Assembly: GCF_021155765.1 (NCBI RefSeq)
Contig: NC_060117.1
Coordinates: forward strand, 6,476,001 to 6,540,000
Reading direction: 5' to 3'
Source of the DNA: Diprion similis
Lineage: Eukaryota; Arthropoda; Insecta; Hymenoptera; Diprionidae
Length of the DNA stretch: 64,000 nucleotides
Positions 11,845 to 27,000 of the stretch are shown here, piece by piece (position 1 is the stretch's first letter; the number at the start of each line of letters is the position of its first letter). The notes beneath the pieces were generated by a model, which worked only from the letters and a program-made list of their open reading frames with translations, did not search any database and was not told the DNA's origin. Made by a program: the position numbers and the translations under genes.

Positions 11845-12015
11845 TTAGAGGCAACCAATCTTACATACTTTGTAAGTGCCTTATTGTAGGCAACCAATCT
11901 TACGTAACTTGAGAGCGCCTAATTATAGGCAACTAATCCGTCGAATGATAGAGTGCCTAATTATAGGCAACCAATCTTACGTTACGGAGGAGTGCCTTAT
12001 TATAGGCAACAATAC
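11845..12015 (+). repeat. 39-bp tandem repeat, five copies
   Basis: The block TTATAGGCAACCAATC recurs with GCAAC at 11,850, 11,890, 11,929, 11,967 and 12,006, spacings of 40, 39, 38 and 39. Each unit carries the small dyad GCCTnATTnTAGGC. The block ends about 15 bases before the 191-bp satellite array begins. Confidence 0.9.
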
Positions 12016-12028
12016 TCATCAATGAAAG

Positions 12029-15000
12029 ACTTCCTCGGCTCAGATGTGCTCCTGATACCAGAAGGAATTTTACGCCGAAATTTCTCCGATTCGCTTAATT
12101 CTAAGTGGCTGTAGCATGTAAGCAAGCGATCACATGCTCTCTCTAGCAAACAGGCATGCAATAAAGCACACAGTATCAACGTCGAAAGCAGTCAATCAAT
12201 CAGTCCCTGTTTTTGGAAGAGCTCCTCGGCTCAGATGTTCTCCTGATACCAAGAGCAATTTTTGGCTGAAATTTCTCCGATTCGCTTAATTCTACGTATC
12301 TGTAGCATGTAAGGAAGCGATCACATGCCTTCTCAAGCAAGCAGGCATGCATTAAAGCACACAGTATCAACGTCGCAAGCAGTCAATCAATCAGTCCCTG
12401 TTTTTAGAAGAGCTCCTCGGCTCAGATGTTCTCCTGATACCAGGAGCAATTTTCGACTGAAATTTCTCCGATTCGCTTAATTCTACGTGGCTGTAGCATG
12501 TAAGCAAGCGATCACATGCCTTCTCAAGCAAGCAGGCATGCATTAAAGCACACAGTATCAACGTCGCAAGCAGTCAATCAATCAGTCCCTGTTTTTAGAA
12601 GAGCTCTTCGGCTCAGATGTTCTCCTGATACCAGGAACAATTTTCGGCTGAAATTTCTCCGATTCGCTTAATTCTAAGTGGCTGTAGCATGTAAGCAAGC
12701 GATCACATGCTCTCTCTAGCAAACAGGCATGCAATAAAGCACACAGTATCAACGTCGCAAGTAGTCAATCAATCAGTCCCTGTTTTTGAAAGAGCTCCTC
12801 GGCTCAGATGTTCTCCTGATACCAGGAGCAATTTTCGGCTGAAATTTCTCCGATTCGCATAATTCTACGTGGCTGTAGCATGTAAGCAAGCGATCACATG
12901 CTCTCTCTAGCAAACAGGCATGCAATCAAGCACACAGTATCAACGTCGCAAGCAGTCAATCGATCAGTCCCTGTTTTGAGAAGAGCTCCTCGGCTCAGAT
13001 GTTCTCCTGATACCAGGAGCAATTTTCGACTGAAATTTCTCCGATTCGCTTAATTCTAAGTGGCTGTAGCATGTAAGCAAGCGATCACACGCTCTCTCTA
13101 GCAAACAGACATGCAATCAAGCACACAGTATCAACGTCGCAAGCAGTCAATCAATCAGTCCCTGTTTTTGGAAGAGCTCCTCGGCTCAGATGTTCTCCTG
13201 ATACCAGGAGCAATTTTCGGCTGAAATTTCTCCGATTCGCTTAATTCTACGTGACTGTAGCATGTGAGCAAGCGATCACATGCTCTCTCTAGCAAACAGG
13301 CATGCAATAAAGCACACAGTATCAACGTCGCAAGCAGTCAATCAATCAGTCCCTGTTTTTGGAAGAGCTCCTCGTCTCAGATGTTCTCCTGATACCAGGA
13401 GCAATTTTCGGCTGAAATTTCAGCGATTCGCTTAATTCTACGTGGCTGTAGCACGTAAGCAAGCGATCACATGCTCTCTCCAGCAAACAGGCATGCAATC
13501 AAGCACACAGTATCAACGTCGCAAGCAGTCAATCAATCAGTCCCTGTTTTTGGAAGAGCTCCTCGGCTCAGATGTTCTCCTGATACCAGGAGCAATTTTC
13601 GGCTGAAATTTCTCCGATTCGCTTAATTCTACGTGACTGTAGCATGTGAGCAAGCGATCACATGCTCTCTCTAGCAAACAGGCATGCAATAAAGCACACA
13701 GTATCAACGTCGCAAGCAGTCAATCAATCAGTCCCTGTTTTGAGAAGAGCTCCTCGGCTCAGATGTTCTCCTGATACCAGGAGCAATTTTCGACTGAAAT
13801 TTCTCCGATTCGCTAAATTCTAAGTGGCTGTAGCATGTAAGCAAGCGATCACACGCTCTCTCTAGCAAACAGGCATGCAATCAAGCACACAGTATCAACG
13901 TCGCAAGCAGTCAATCGATCAGTCCCTGTTTTTAGAAGAGCTCCTCGGTTCAGATGTTCTCCTGATACCAGGAGCAATTTTCGACTGAAATTTCTCCGAT
14001 TCGCTTAATTCTAAGTGGCTGTAGCATGTAAGCAAGCGATCACACGCTCTCTCTAGCAAACAGACATGCAATCAAGCACACAGTATCAACGTCGCAAGCA
14101 GTCAATCAATCAGTCCCTGTTTTTGGAAGAGCTCCTCGGCTCAGATGTTCTCCTGATACCAGGAGCAATTTTCGGCTGAAATTTCTCCGATTCGCTTAAT
14201 TCTACGTGACTGTAGCATGTGAGCAAGCGATCACATGCTCTCTCTAGCAAACAGGCATGCAATAAAGCACACAGTATCAACGTCGCAAGCAGTCAATCAA
14301 TCAGTCCCTGTTTTTGGAAGAGCTCCTCGTCTCAGATGTTCTCCTGATACCAGGAGCAATTTTCGGCTGAAATTTCAGCGATTCGCTTAATTCTACGTGG
14401 CTGTAGCACGTAAGCAAGCGATCACATGCTCTCTCCAGCAAACAGGCATGCAATCAAGCACACAGTATCAACGTCGCAAGCAGTCAATCAATCAGTCCCT
14501 GTTTTTGGAAGAGCTCCTCGGCTCAGATGTTCTCCTGATACCAGGAGCAATTTTCGGCTGAAATTTCTCCGATTCGCTTAATTCTACGTGACTGTAGCAT
14601 GTGAGCAAGCGATCACATGCTCTCTCTAGCAAACAGGCATGCAATAAAGCACACAGTATCAACGTCGCAAGCAGTCAATCAATCAGTCCCTGTTTTTGGA
14701 AGAGCTCCTCGTCTCAGATGTTCTCCTGATACCAGGAGCAATTTTCGGCTGAAATTTCAGCGATTCGCTTAATTCTACGTGGCTGTAGCACGTAAGCAAG
14801 CGATCACATGCTCTCTCCAGCAAACAGGCATGCAATCAAGCACACAGTATCAACGTCGCAAGCAGTCAATCAATCAGTCCCTGTTTTTAGAAGAGCTCCT
14901 CGGCTCAGATGTTCTCCTGATACCAGGAGCAATTTTCGACTGAAATTTCTCCGATTCGCTAAATTCTAAGTGGCTGTAGCATGTAAGCAAGCGATCACAC

Positions 15001-18000
15001 GCTCTCTCTAGCAAACAGGCATGCAATCAAGCACACAGTATCAACGTCGCAAGCAGTCAATCAATCAGTCCCTGTTTTTGGAAGAGCTCCTCGGCTCAGA
15101 TGTTCTCCTGATACCAGGAGCAATTTTCGGCTGAAATTTCTCCGATTCGCTTGATTCTACGTGACTGTAGCATGTGAGCAAGCGATCACATGCTCTCTCT
15201 AGCAAACAGGCATGCAATAAAGCACACAGTATCAACGTCGCAAGCAGTCAATCAATCAGTCCCTGTTTTTGGAAGAGCTCCTCGTCTCAGATGTTCTCCT
15301 GATACCAGGAGCAATTTTCGGCTGAAATTTCAGCGATTCGCTTAATTCTACGTGGCTGTAGCACGTAAGCAAGCGATCACATGCTCTCTCCAGCAAACAG
15401 GCATGCAATCAAGCACACAGTGTCAACGTCGCAAGCAGTCAATCAATCAGTCCCTGTTTTTAAAAGAGCTCCTCGGCTCAGATGTTCTCCTGATACCAGG
15501 AGCAATTTTCGACTGAAATTTCTCCGATTCGCTTAATTCTAAGTGGCTGTAGCATGTAAGCAAGCGATCACACGCTCTCTCTAGCAAACAGGCATGCAAT
15601 CAAGCACACAGTATCAACGTCGCAAGCAGTCAATCAATCAGTCCCTGTTTTTGGAAGAGCTCCTCGGCTCAGATGTTCTCCTGATACCAGGAGCAATTTT
15701 CGGCTGAAATTTCTCCGATTCGCTTAATTCTACGTGGCTGTAGCATGTGAGCAAGCGATCACATGCTCTCTCTAGCAAACAGGCATGCAATAAAGCACAC
15801 AGTATCAACGTCGCAAGCAGGCAATCAATCAGTCCCTGTTTTTGGAAGAGCTCCTTGTCTCAGATGTTCTCCTGATACCAGGAGCAATTTTCGGCTGAAA
15901 TTTCTCCGATTCGCTTAATTATAGGTGGCTGTAGCATGTAAGCAAGCGATCACATGCTCTCTCTAGCAAACAGGCATGCAATCAAGCACACAGTATCAAC
16001 GTCGCAAGCAGTCAATCAATCAGTCCCTGTTTTTAGAAGAGCTCCTCGGCTCAGATGTTCTCCTGATACCAGGAGCAATTTTCGACTGAAATTTCTCCGA
16101 TTCGCTTAATTCTAAGTGGCTGTAGCATGTAAGCAAGCGATCACACGCTCTCTCTAGCAAACAGGCATGCAATCAAGCACACAGTATCAACGTCGCAAGC
16201 AGTCAATCAATCAGTCCCTGTTTTTGGAAGAGCTCCTCGGCTCAGATGTTCTCCTGATACCAGGAGCAATTTTCGGCTGAAATTTCTCCGATTCGCTTAA
16301 TTATAGGTGGCTGTAGCATGTAAGCAAGCGATCACATGCTCTCTCTAGCAAACAGGCATGCAATCAAGCACACAGTATCAACGTCGCAAGCAGTCAATCA
16401 ATCAGTCCCTGTTTTTAGAAGAGCTCCTCGGTTCAGATGTTCTCCTGATACCAGGAGCAATTTTCGACTGAAATTTCTCCGATTCGCTCAATTCTAAGTG
16501 GCTGTAGCATGTAAGCAAGCGATCACACGCTCTCTCTAGCAAACAGACATGCAATCAAGCACACAGTATCAACGTCGCAAGCAGTCAATCAATCAGTCCC
16601 TGTTTTTGGAAGAGCTCCTCGGCTCAGATGTTCTCCTGATACCAGGAGCAATTTTCGGCTGAAATTTCTCCGATTCGCTTAATTCTACGTGACTGTAGCA
16701 TGTGAGCAAGCGATCACATGCTCTCTCTAGCAAACAGGCATGCAATAAAGCACACAGTATCAACGTCGCAAGCAGTCAATCAATCAGTCCCTGTTTTTGG
16801 AAGAGCTCCTCGTCTCAGATGTTCTCCTGATACCAGGAGCGGTTTTCGGCTGAAATTTCAGCGATTCGCTTAATTCTACGTGGCTGTAGCACGTAAGCAA
16901 GCGATCACATGCTCTCTCCAGCAAACAGGCATGCAATCAAGCACACAGTATCAACGTCGCAAGCAGTCAATCAATCAGTCGCTGTTTTTAGAAGAGCTCC
17001 TCGGCTCAGATGTTCTCCTGATACCAGGAGCAATTTTCGACTGAAATTTCTCCGATTCGCTTAATTCTAAGTGGCTGTAGCATGGAAGCAAGCGATCACA
17101 CGCTCTCTCTAGCAAACAGGCATGCAATCAAGCACACAGTATCAACGTCGCAAGCAGTCAATCAATCAGTCCCTGTTTTTGGAAGAGCTCCTCGGCTCAG
17201 ATGTTCTCCTGATACCAGGAGCAATTTTCGGCTGAAATTTCTCCGATTCGCTTAATTCTACGTGACTGTAGCATGTGAGCAAGCGATCACATGCTCTCTC
17301 TAGCAAACAGGCATGCAATAAAGCACACAGTATCAACGTCGCAAGCAGTCAATCAATCAGTCCCTGTTTTTGGAAGAGCTCCTCGTCTCAGATGTTCTCC
17401 TGATACCAGGAGCGGTTTTCGGCTGAAATTTCAGCGATTCGCTTAATTCTACGTGGCTGTAGCACGTAAGCAAGCGATCACATGCTCTCTCCAGCAAACA
17501 GGCATGCAATCAAGCACACAGTATCAACGTCGCAAGCAGTCAATCAATCAGTCGCTGTTTTTAGAAGAGCTCCTCGGCTCAGATGTTCTCCTGATACCAG
17601 GAGCAATTTTCGACTGAAATTTCTCCGATTCGCTTAATTCTAAGTGGCTGTAGCATGGAAGCAAGCGATCACACGCTCTCTCTAGCAAACAGGCATGCAA
17701 TCAAGCACACAGTATCAACGTCGCAAGCAGTCAATCAATCAGTCCCTGTTTTTGGAAGAGCTCCTCGGCTCAGATGTTCTCCTGATACCAGGAGCAATTT
17801 TCGGCTGAAATTTCTCCGATTCGCTTAATTCTACGTGACTGTAGCATGTGAGCAAGCGATCACATGCTCTCTCTAGCAAACAGGCATGCAATAAAGCACA
17901 CAGTATCAACGTCGCAAGCAGTCAATCAATCAGTCCCTGTTTTTGGAAGAGCTCCTCGTCTCAGATGTTCTCCTGATACCAGGAGCAATTTTCGGCTAAA

Positions 18001-21000
18001 ATTTCTGCGATTCGCTTAATTCTACGTGGCTGTAGCACGTAAGCAAGCGATCACATGCTCTCTCCAGCAAACAGGCATGCAATCAAGCACACAGTATCAA
18101 CGTCGCAAGCAGTCAATCAATCAGTCCCTGTTTTTGGAAGAGCTCCTCGGCTCAGATGTTCTCCTGATACCAGGAGCAATTTTCGGCTGAAATTTCTCCG
18201 ATTCGCTTAATTCTACGTGACTGTAGCATGTGAGCAAGCGATCACATGCTCTCTCTAGCAAACAGGCATGCAATAAAGCACACAGTATCAACGTCGCAAG
18301 CAGTCAATCAATCAGTCCCTGTTTTTGGAAGAGCTCCTCGTCTTAGATGTTCTCCTGATACCAGGAGCAATTTTCGGCTAAAATTTCAGCGATTCGCTTA
18401 ATTCTACGTGGCTGTAGCACGTAAGCAAGCGATCACATGCTCTCTCCAGCAAACAGGCATGCAATCAAGCACACAGTATCAACGTCGCAAGCAGTCAATC
18501 AATCAGTCCCTGTTTTTAGAAGAGCTCCTCGGCTCAGATGTTCTCCTGATACTAGGAGCAATTTTCGACTGAAATTTCTCCGATTCGCTTAATTCTAAGT
18601 GGCTGTAGCATGTAAGCAAGCGATCACACGCTCTCTCTAGCAAACAGGCATGCAATCAAGCACACAGTATCAACGTCGCAAGCAGTCAATCAATCAGTCC
18701 CTGTTTTTGGAAGAGCTCCTCGGCTCAGATGTTCTCCTGATACCAGGAGCAATTTTCGGCTGAAATTTCTCCGATTCGCTTAATTCTACGTGACTGTAGC
18801 ATGTGAGCAAGCGATCACATGCTCTCTCTAGCAAACAGGCATGCAATAAAGCACACAGTATCAACGTCGCAAGCAGTCAATCAATCAGTCCCTGTTTTTG
18901 GAAGAGCTCCTCGTCTCAGATGTTCTCCTGATACCAGGAGCAATTTTCGGCTGAAATTTCTGCGATTCGCTTAATTCTACGTGGCTGTAGCACGTAAGCA
19001 AGCGATCACATGCTCTCTCCAGCAAACAGGCATGCAATCAAGCACACAGTATCAACGTCGCAAGCAGTCAATCAATCAGTCCCTGTTTTTGGAAGAGCTT
19101 CTCGGCTCAGATGTTCTCCTGATACCAGGAGCAATTTTCGGCTGAAATTTCTCCGATTCGCTTAATTCTACGTGGCTGTAGCATGTGAGCAAGCGATCAC
19201 ATGCTCTCTCTAGCAAACAGGCATGCAATAAAGCACACAGTATCAACGTCGCAAGCAGGCAATCAATCAGTCCCTGTTTTTGGAAGAGCTCCTTGTCTCA
19301 GATGTTCTCCTGATACCAGAAGCAATTTTCGGCTGAAATTTCAGCGATTCGCTTAATTCTACGTGGCTGTAGCACGTAAGCAAGCGATCACATGCTCTCT
19401 CCAGCAAACAGGCATGCAATCAAGCACACAGTATCAACGTCGCAAGCAGTCAATCAATCAGTCCCTGTTTTTAGAAGAGCTCCTCGGCTCAGATGTTCTC
19501 CTGATACCAGGAGCAATTTTCGACTGAAATTTCTCCGATTCGCTTAATTCTAAGTGGCTGTAGCATGTAAGCAAGCGATCACACGCTCTCTCTAGCAAAC
19601 AGGCATGCAATCAAGCACACAGTATCAACGTCGCAAGCAGTCAATCAATCAGTCCCTGTTTTTGGAAGAGCTCCTCGGCTCAGATGTTCTCCTGATACCA
19701 GGAGCAATTTTCGGCTGAAATTTCTCCGATTCGCTTAATTCTACGTGGCTGTAGCATGTGAGCAAGCGATCACATGCTCTCTCTAGCAAACAGGCATGCA
19801 ATAAAGCACACAGTATCAACGTCGCAAGCAGTCAATCAATCAGTCCCTGTTTTTGGAAGAGCTCCTTGTCTCAGATGTTCTCCTGATACCAGGAGCAATT
19901 TTCGGCTAAAATTTCTGCGATTCGCTTAATTCTACGTGGCTGTAGCACGTAAGCAAGCGATCACATGCTCTCTCCAGCAAACAGGCATGCAATCAAGCAC
20001 ACAGTATCAACGTCGCAAGCAGTCAATCAATCAGTCCCTGTTTTTGGAAGAGCTCCTCGGCTCAGATGTTCTCCTGATACCAGGAGCAATTTTCGGCTGA
20101 AATTTCTCCGATTCGCTTAATTCTACGTGACTGTAGCATGTGAGCAAGCGATCACATGCTCTCTCTAGCAAACAGGCATGCAATAAAGCACACAGTATCA
20201 ACGTCGCAAGCAGTCAATCAATCAGTCCCTGTTTTTGGAAGAGCTCCTCGTCTTAGATGTTCTCCTGATACCAGGAGCAATTTTCGGCTAAAATTTCAGC
20301 GATTCGCTTAATTCTACGTGGCTGTAGCACGTAAGCAAGCGATCACATGCTCTCTCCAGCAAACAGGCATGCAATCAAGCACACAGTATCAACGTCGCAA
20401 GCAGTCAATCAATCAGTCCCTGTTTTTAGAAGAGCTCCTCGGCTCAGATGTTCTCCTGATACTAGGAGCAATTTTCGACTGAAATTTCTCCGATTCGCTT
20501 AATTCTAAGTGGCTGTAGCATGTAAGCAAGCGATCACACGCTCTCTCTAGCAAACAGGCATGCAATCAAGCACACAGTATCAACGTCGCAAGCAGTCAAT
20601 CAATCAGTCCCTGTTTTTGGAAGAGCTCCTCGGCTCAGATGTTCTCCTGATACCAGGAGCAATTTTCGGCTGAAATTTCTCCGATTCGCTTAATTCTACG
20701 TGACTGTAGCATGTGAGCAAGCGATCACATGCTCTCTCTAGCAAACAGGCATGCAATAAAGCACACAGTATCAACGTCGCAAGCAGTCAATCAATCAGTC
20801 CCTGTTTTTGGAAGAGCTCCTCGTCTCAGATGTTCTCCTGATACCAGGAGCAATTTTCGGCTGAAATTTCTGCGATTCGCTTAATTCTACGTGGCTGTAG
20901 CACGTAAGCAAGCGATCACATGCTCTCTCCAGCAAACAGGCATGCAATCAAGCACACAGTATCAACGTCGCAAGCAGTCAATCAATCAGTCCCTGTTTTT

Positions 21001-24000
21001 GGAAGAGCTTCTCGGCTCAGATGTTCTCCTGATACCAGGAGCAATTTTCGGCTGAAATTTCTCCGATTCGCTTAATTCTACGTGGCTGTAGCATGTGAGC
21101 AAGCGATCACATGCTCTCTCTAGCAAACAGGCATGCAATAAAGCACACAGTATCAACGTCGCAAGCAGGCAATCAATCAGTCCCTGTTTTTGGAAGAGCT
21201 CCTTGTCTCAGATGTTCTCCTGATACCAGGAGCAATTTTCGGCTGAAATTTCTCCGATTCGCTTAATTATAGGTGGCTGTAGCATGTAAGCAAGCGATCA
21301 CATGCTCTCTCTAGCAAACAGGCATGCAATCAAGCACACAGTATCAACGTCGCAAGCAGTCAATCAATCAGTCCCTGTTTCTAGAAGAGCTCCTCGGCTC
21401 AGATGTTCTCCTGATACCAGGAGCAATTTTCGACTGAAATTTCTCCGATTCGCTTAATTCTAAGTGGCTGTAGCATGTAAGCAAGCGATCACACGCTCTC
21501 TCTAGCAAACAGGCATGCAATCAAGCACACAGTATCAACGTCGCAAGCAGTCAATCAATCAGTCCCTGTTTTTGGAAGAGCTCCTCGGCTCAGATGTTCT
21601 CCTGATACCAGGAGCAATTTTCGGCTGAAATTTCTCCGATTCGCTTAATTCTACGTGGCTGTAGCATGTGAGCAAGCGATCACATGCTCTCTCTAGCAAA
21701 CAGGCATGCAATAAAGCACACAGTATCAACGTCGCAAGCAGGCAATCAATCAGTCCCTGTTTTTGGAAGAGCTCCTTGTCTCAGATGTTCTCCTGATACC
21801 AGGAGCAATTTTCGGCTGAAATTTCTCCGATTCGCTTAATTATAGGTGGCTGTAGCATGTAAGCAAGCGATCACATGCTCTCTCTAGCAAACAGGCATGC
21901 AATCAAGCACACAGTATCAACGTCGCAAGCAGTCAATCAATCAGTCCCTGTTTTTGGAAGAGCTCCTCGGCTCAGATGTTCTCCTGATACCAGGAGCAAT
22001 TTTCGGCTGAAATTTCTCCGATTCGCTTAATTCTACGTGGCTGTAGCATGTGAGCAAGCGATCACATGCTCTCTCTAGCAAACAGGCATGCAATAAAGCA
22101 CACAGTATCAACGTCGCAAGCAGGCAATCAATCAGTCCCTGTTTTTGGAAGAGCTCCTTGTCTCAGATGTTCTCCTGATACCAGGAGCAATTTTCGGCTG
22201 AAATTTCTCCGATTCGCTTAATTATAGGTGGCTGTAGCATGTAAGCAAGCGATCACATGCTCTCTCTAGCAAACAGGCATGCAATCAAGCACACAGTATC
22301 AACGTCGCAAGCAGTCAATCAATCAGTCCCTGTTTTTAGAAGAGCTCCTCGGCTCAGATGTTCTCCTGATACCAGGAGCAATTTTCGACTGAAATTTCTC
22401 CGATTCGCTTAATTCTAAGTGGCTGTAGCATGTAAGCAAGCGATCACACGCTCTCTCTAGCAAACAGGCATGCAATCAAGCACACAGTATCAACGTCGCA
22501 AGCAGTCAATCAATCAGTCCCTGTTTTTGGAAGAGCTCCTCGGCTCAGATGTTCTCCTGATACCAGGAGCAATTTTCGGCTGAAATTTCTCCGATTCGCT
22601 TAATTCTACGTGGCTGTAGCATGTGAGCAAGCGATCACATGCTCTCTCTAGCAAACAGGCATGCAATAAAGCACACAGTATCAACGTCGCAAGCAGGCAA
22701 TCAATCAGTCCCTGTTTTTGGAAGAGCTCCTTGTCTCAGATGTTCTCCTGATACCAGGAGCAATTTTCGGCTGAAATTTCTCCGATTCGCTTAATTATAG
22801 GTGGCTGTAGCATGTAAGCAAGCGATCACATGCTCTCTCTAGCAAACAGGCATGCAATCAAGCACACAGTATCAACGTGGCAAGCAGTCAATCAATCAGT
22901 CCCTGTTTTTAGAAGAGCTCCTCGGCTCAGATGTTCTCCTGATACCAGGAGCAATTTTCGACTGAAATTTCTCCGATTCGCTTAATTCTAAGTGGCTGTA
23001 GCATGTAAGCAAGCGATCACACGCTCTCTCTAGCAAACAGGCATGCAATCAAGCACACAGTATCAACGTCGCAAGCAGTCAATCAATCAGTCCCTGTTTT
23101 TGGAAGAGCTCCTCGGCTCAGATGTTCTCCTGATACCAGGAGCAATTTTCGGCTGAAATTTCTCCGATTCGCTTAATTATAGGTGGCTGTAGCATGTAAG
23201 CAAGCGATCACATGCTCTCTCTAGCAAACAGGCATGCAATCAAGCACACAGTATCAACGTCGCAAGCAGTCAATCAATCAGTCCCTGTTTTTAGAAGAGC
23301 TCCTCGGTTCAGATGTTCTCCTGATACCAGGAGCAATTTTCGACTGAAATTTCTCCGATTCGCTCAATTCTAAGTGGCTGTAGCATGTAAGCAAGCGATC
23401 ACACGCTCTCTCTAGCAAACAGACATGCAATCAAGCACACAGTATCAACGTCGCAAGCAGTCAATCAATCAGTCCCTGTTTTTGGAAGAGCTCCTCGGCT
23501 CAGATGTTCTCCTGATACCAGGAGCAATTTTCGGCTGAAATTTCTCCGATTCGCTTAATTCTACGTGACTGTAGCATGTGAGCAAGCGATCACATGCTCT
23601 CTCTAGCAAACAGGCATGCAATAAAGCACACAGTATCAACGTCGCAAGCAGTCAATCAATCAGTCCCTGTTTTTGGAAGAGCTCCTCGTCTCAGATGTTC
23701 TCCTGATACCAGGAGCAATTTTCGGCTGAAATTTCAGCGATTCGCTTAATTCTACGTGGCTGTAGCACGTAAGCAAGCGATCACATGCTCTCTCCAGCAA
23801 ACAGGCATGCAATCAAGCACACAGTATCAACGTCGCAAGCAGTCAATCAATCAGTCCCTGTTTTTAGAAGAGCTCCTCGGCTCAGATGTTCTCCTGATAC
23901 CAGGAGCAATTTTCGACTGAAATTTCTCCGATTCGCTCAATTCTAAGTGGCTGTAGCATGTAAGCAAGCGATCACACGCTCTCTCTAGCAAACAGGCATG

Positions 24001-27000
24001 CAATCAAGCACACAGTATCAACGTCGCAAGCAGTCAATCAATCAGTCCCTGTTTTTGGAAGAGCTCCTCGGCTCAGATGTTCTCCTGATACCAGGAGCAA
24101 TTTTCGGCTGAAATTTCTCCGATTCGCTTAATTCTACGTGACTGTAGCATGTGAGCAAGCGATCACATGCTCTCTCTAGCAAACAGGCATGCAATAAAGC
24201 ACACAGTATCAACGTCGCAAGCAGTCAATCAATCAGTCCCTGTTTTTGGAAGAGCTCCTCGTCTCAGATGTTCTCCTGATACCAGGAGCAATTTTCGGCT
24301 AAAATTTCTGCGATTCGCTTAATTCTACGTGGCTGTAGCACGTAAGCAAGCGATCACATGCTCTCTCCAGCAAACAGGCATGCAATCAAGCACACAGTAT
24401 CAACGTCGCAAGCAGTCAATCAATCAGTCCCTGTTTTTGGAAGAGCTCCTCGGCTCAGATGTTTTCCTGATACCAGGAGCAATTTTCGGCTGAAATTTCT
24501 CCGATTCGCTCAATTCTACGTGACTGTAGCATGTGAGCAAGCGATCACATGCTCTCTCTAGCAAACAGGCATGCAATAAAGCACACAGTATCAACGTCGC
24601 AAGCAGTCAATCAATCAGTCCCTGTTTTTGGAAGAGCTCCTCGTCTTAGATGTTCTCCTGATACCAGGAGCAATTTTCGGCTGAAATTTCAGCGATTCGC
24701 TTAATTCTACGTGGCTGTAGCACGTAAGCAAGCGATCACATGCTCTCTCCAGCAAACAGGCATGCAATCAAGCACACAGTATCAACGTCGCAAGCAGTCA
24801 ATCAATCAGTCCCTGTTTTCAGAAGAGCTCCTCGGCTCAGATGTTCTCCTGATACCAGGAGCAATTTTCGACTGAAATTTCTCCGATTCGCTTAATTCTA
24901 AGTGGCTGTAGCATGTAAGCAAGCGATCACACGCTCTCTCTAGCAAACAGGCATGCAATCAAGCACACAGTATCAACGTCGCAAGCAGTCAATCAATCAG
25001 TCCCTGTTTTTGGAAGAGCTCCTCGGCTCAGATGTTCTCCTGATACCAGGAGCAATTTTCGGCTGAAATTTCTCCGATTCGCTTAATTCTACGTGACTGT
25101 AGCATGTGAGCAAGCGATCACATGCTCTCTCTAGCAAACAGGCATGCAATAAAGCACACAGTATCAACGTCGCAAGCAGTCAATCAATCAGTCCCTGTTT
25201 TTGGAAGAGCTCCTCGTCTCAGATGTTCTCCTGATACCAGGAGCAATTTTCGGCTGAAATTTCTGCGATTCGCTTAATTCTACGTGGCTGTAGCACGTAA
25301 GCAAGCGATCACATGCTCTCTCCAGCAAACAGGCATGCAATCAAGCACACAGTATCAACGTCGCAAGCAGTCAATCAATCAGTCCCTGTTTTTGGAAGAG
25401 CTTCTCGGCTCAGATGTTCTCCTGATACCAGGAGCAATTTTCGGCTGAAATTTCTCCGATTCGCTTAATTATAGGTGGCTGTAGCATGTAAGCAAGCGAT
25501 CACATGCTCTCTCTAGCGAACAGGCATGCAATCAAGCACACAGTATCAACGTCGCAAGCAGTCAATCAATCAGTCCCTGTTTTTAGAAGAGCTTCTCGGC
25601 TCAGATGTTCTCCTGATACCAGGAGCAATTTTCGACTGAAATTTCTCCGATTCGCTTAATTCTAAGTGGCTGTAGCATGTAAGCAAGCGATCACACGCTC
25701 TCTCTAGCAAACAGGCATGCAATCAAGCACACAGTATCAACGTCGCAAGCAGTCAATCAATCAGTCCCTGTTTTTGGAAGAGCTCCTCGGCTCAGATGTT
25801 CTCCTGATACCAGGAGCAATTTTCGGCTGAAATTTCTCCGATTCGCTTAATTCTACGTGACTGTAGCATGTGAGCAAGCGATCACATGCTCTCTCTAGCA
25901 AACAGGCATGCAATAAAGCACACAGTATCAACGTCGCAAGCAGTCAATCAATCAGTCCCTGTTTTTGGAAGAGCTCCTCGTCTCAGATGTTCTCCTGATA
26001 CCAGGAGCAATTTTCGGCTGAAATTTCAGCGATTCGCTTAATTCTACGTGGCTGTAGCACGTAAGCAAGCGATCACATGCTCTCTCCAGCAAACAGGCAT
26101 GCAATCAAGCACACAGTATCAACGTCGCAAGCAGTCAATCAATCAGTCCCTGTTTTTAGAAGAGCTCCTCGGCTCAGATGTTCTCCTGATACCAGGAGCA
26201 ATTTTCGACTGAAATTTCTCCGATTCGCTTAATTCTAAGTGGCTGTAGCATGTAAGCAAGCGATCACACGCTCTCTCTAGCAAACAGGCATGCAATCAAG
26301 CACACAGTATCAACGTCGCGAGCAGTCAATCAATCAGTCCCTGTTTTTGGAAGAGCTCCTCGGCTCAGATGTTCTCCTGATACCAGGAGCAATTTTCGGC
26401 TGAAATTTCTGCGATTCGCCTTATTCTACGTGGCTGTAGCACGTAAGCAAGCGATCACATGCTCTCTCCAGCAAACAGGCATGCAATCAAGCACACAGTA
26501 TCAACGTCGCAAGCAGTCAATCAATCAGTCCCTGTTTTTGGAAGAGCTCCTCGGCGCAGATGTTCTCCTGATACCATTAGCAATTTTCGGCTGAAATTTC
26601 TCCGATTCGCTTAATTCTACGTGACTGTAGCATGTGAGCAAGCGATCACATGCTCTCTCTAGCAAACAGGCATGCAATAAAGCACACAGTATCAACGTCG
26701 CAAGCAGTCAATCAATCAGTCCCTGTTTTTGGAAGAGCTCCTCGTCTCAGATGTTCTCCTGATACCAGGAGCAATTTTCGGCTGAAATTTCAGCGATTCG
26801 CTTAATTCTACGTGGCTGTAGCACGTAAGCAAGCGATCACATGCTCTCTCCAGCAAACGGGCATGCAATCAAGCACACAGTATCAACGTCGCAAGCAGTC
26901 AATCAATCAGTCCCTGTTTTTAGAAGAGCTCCTCGGCTCAGATGTTCTCCTGATACCAGGAGCAATTTTCGACTGAAATTTCTCCGATTCGCTTAATTCT

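Noticed and set aside
24358-24561. 67-codon open frame within the satellite array
   Set aside because: It lies entirely in two adjacent 191-bp monomers; the peptide is just translated satellite and other monomers break the frame.
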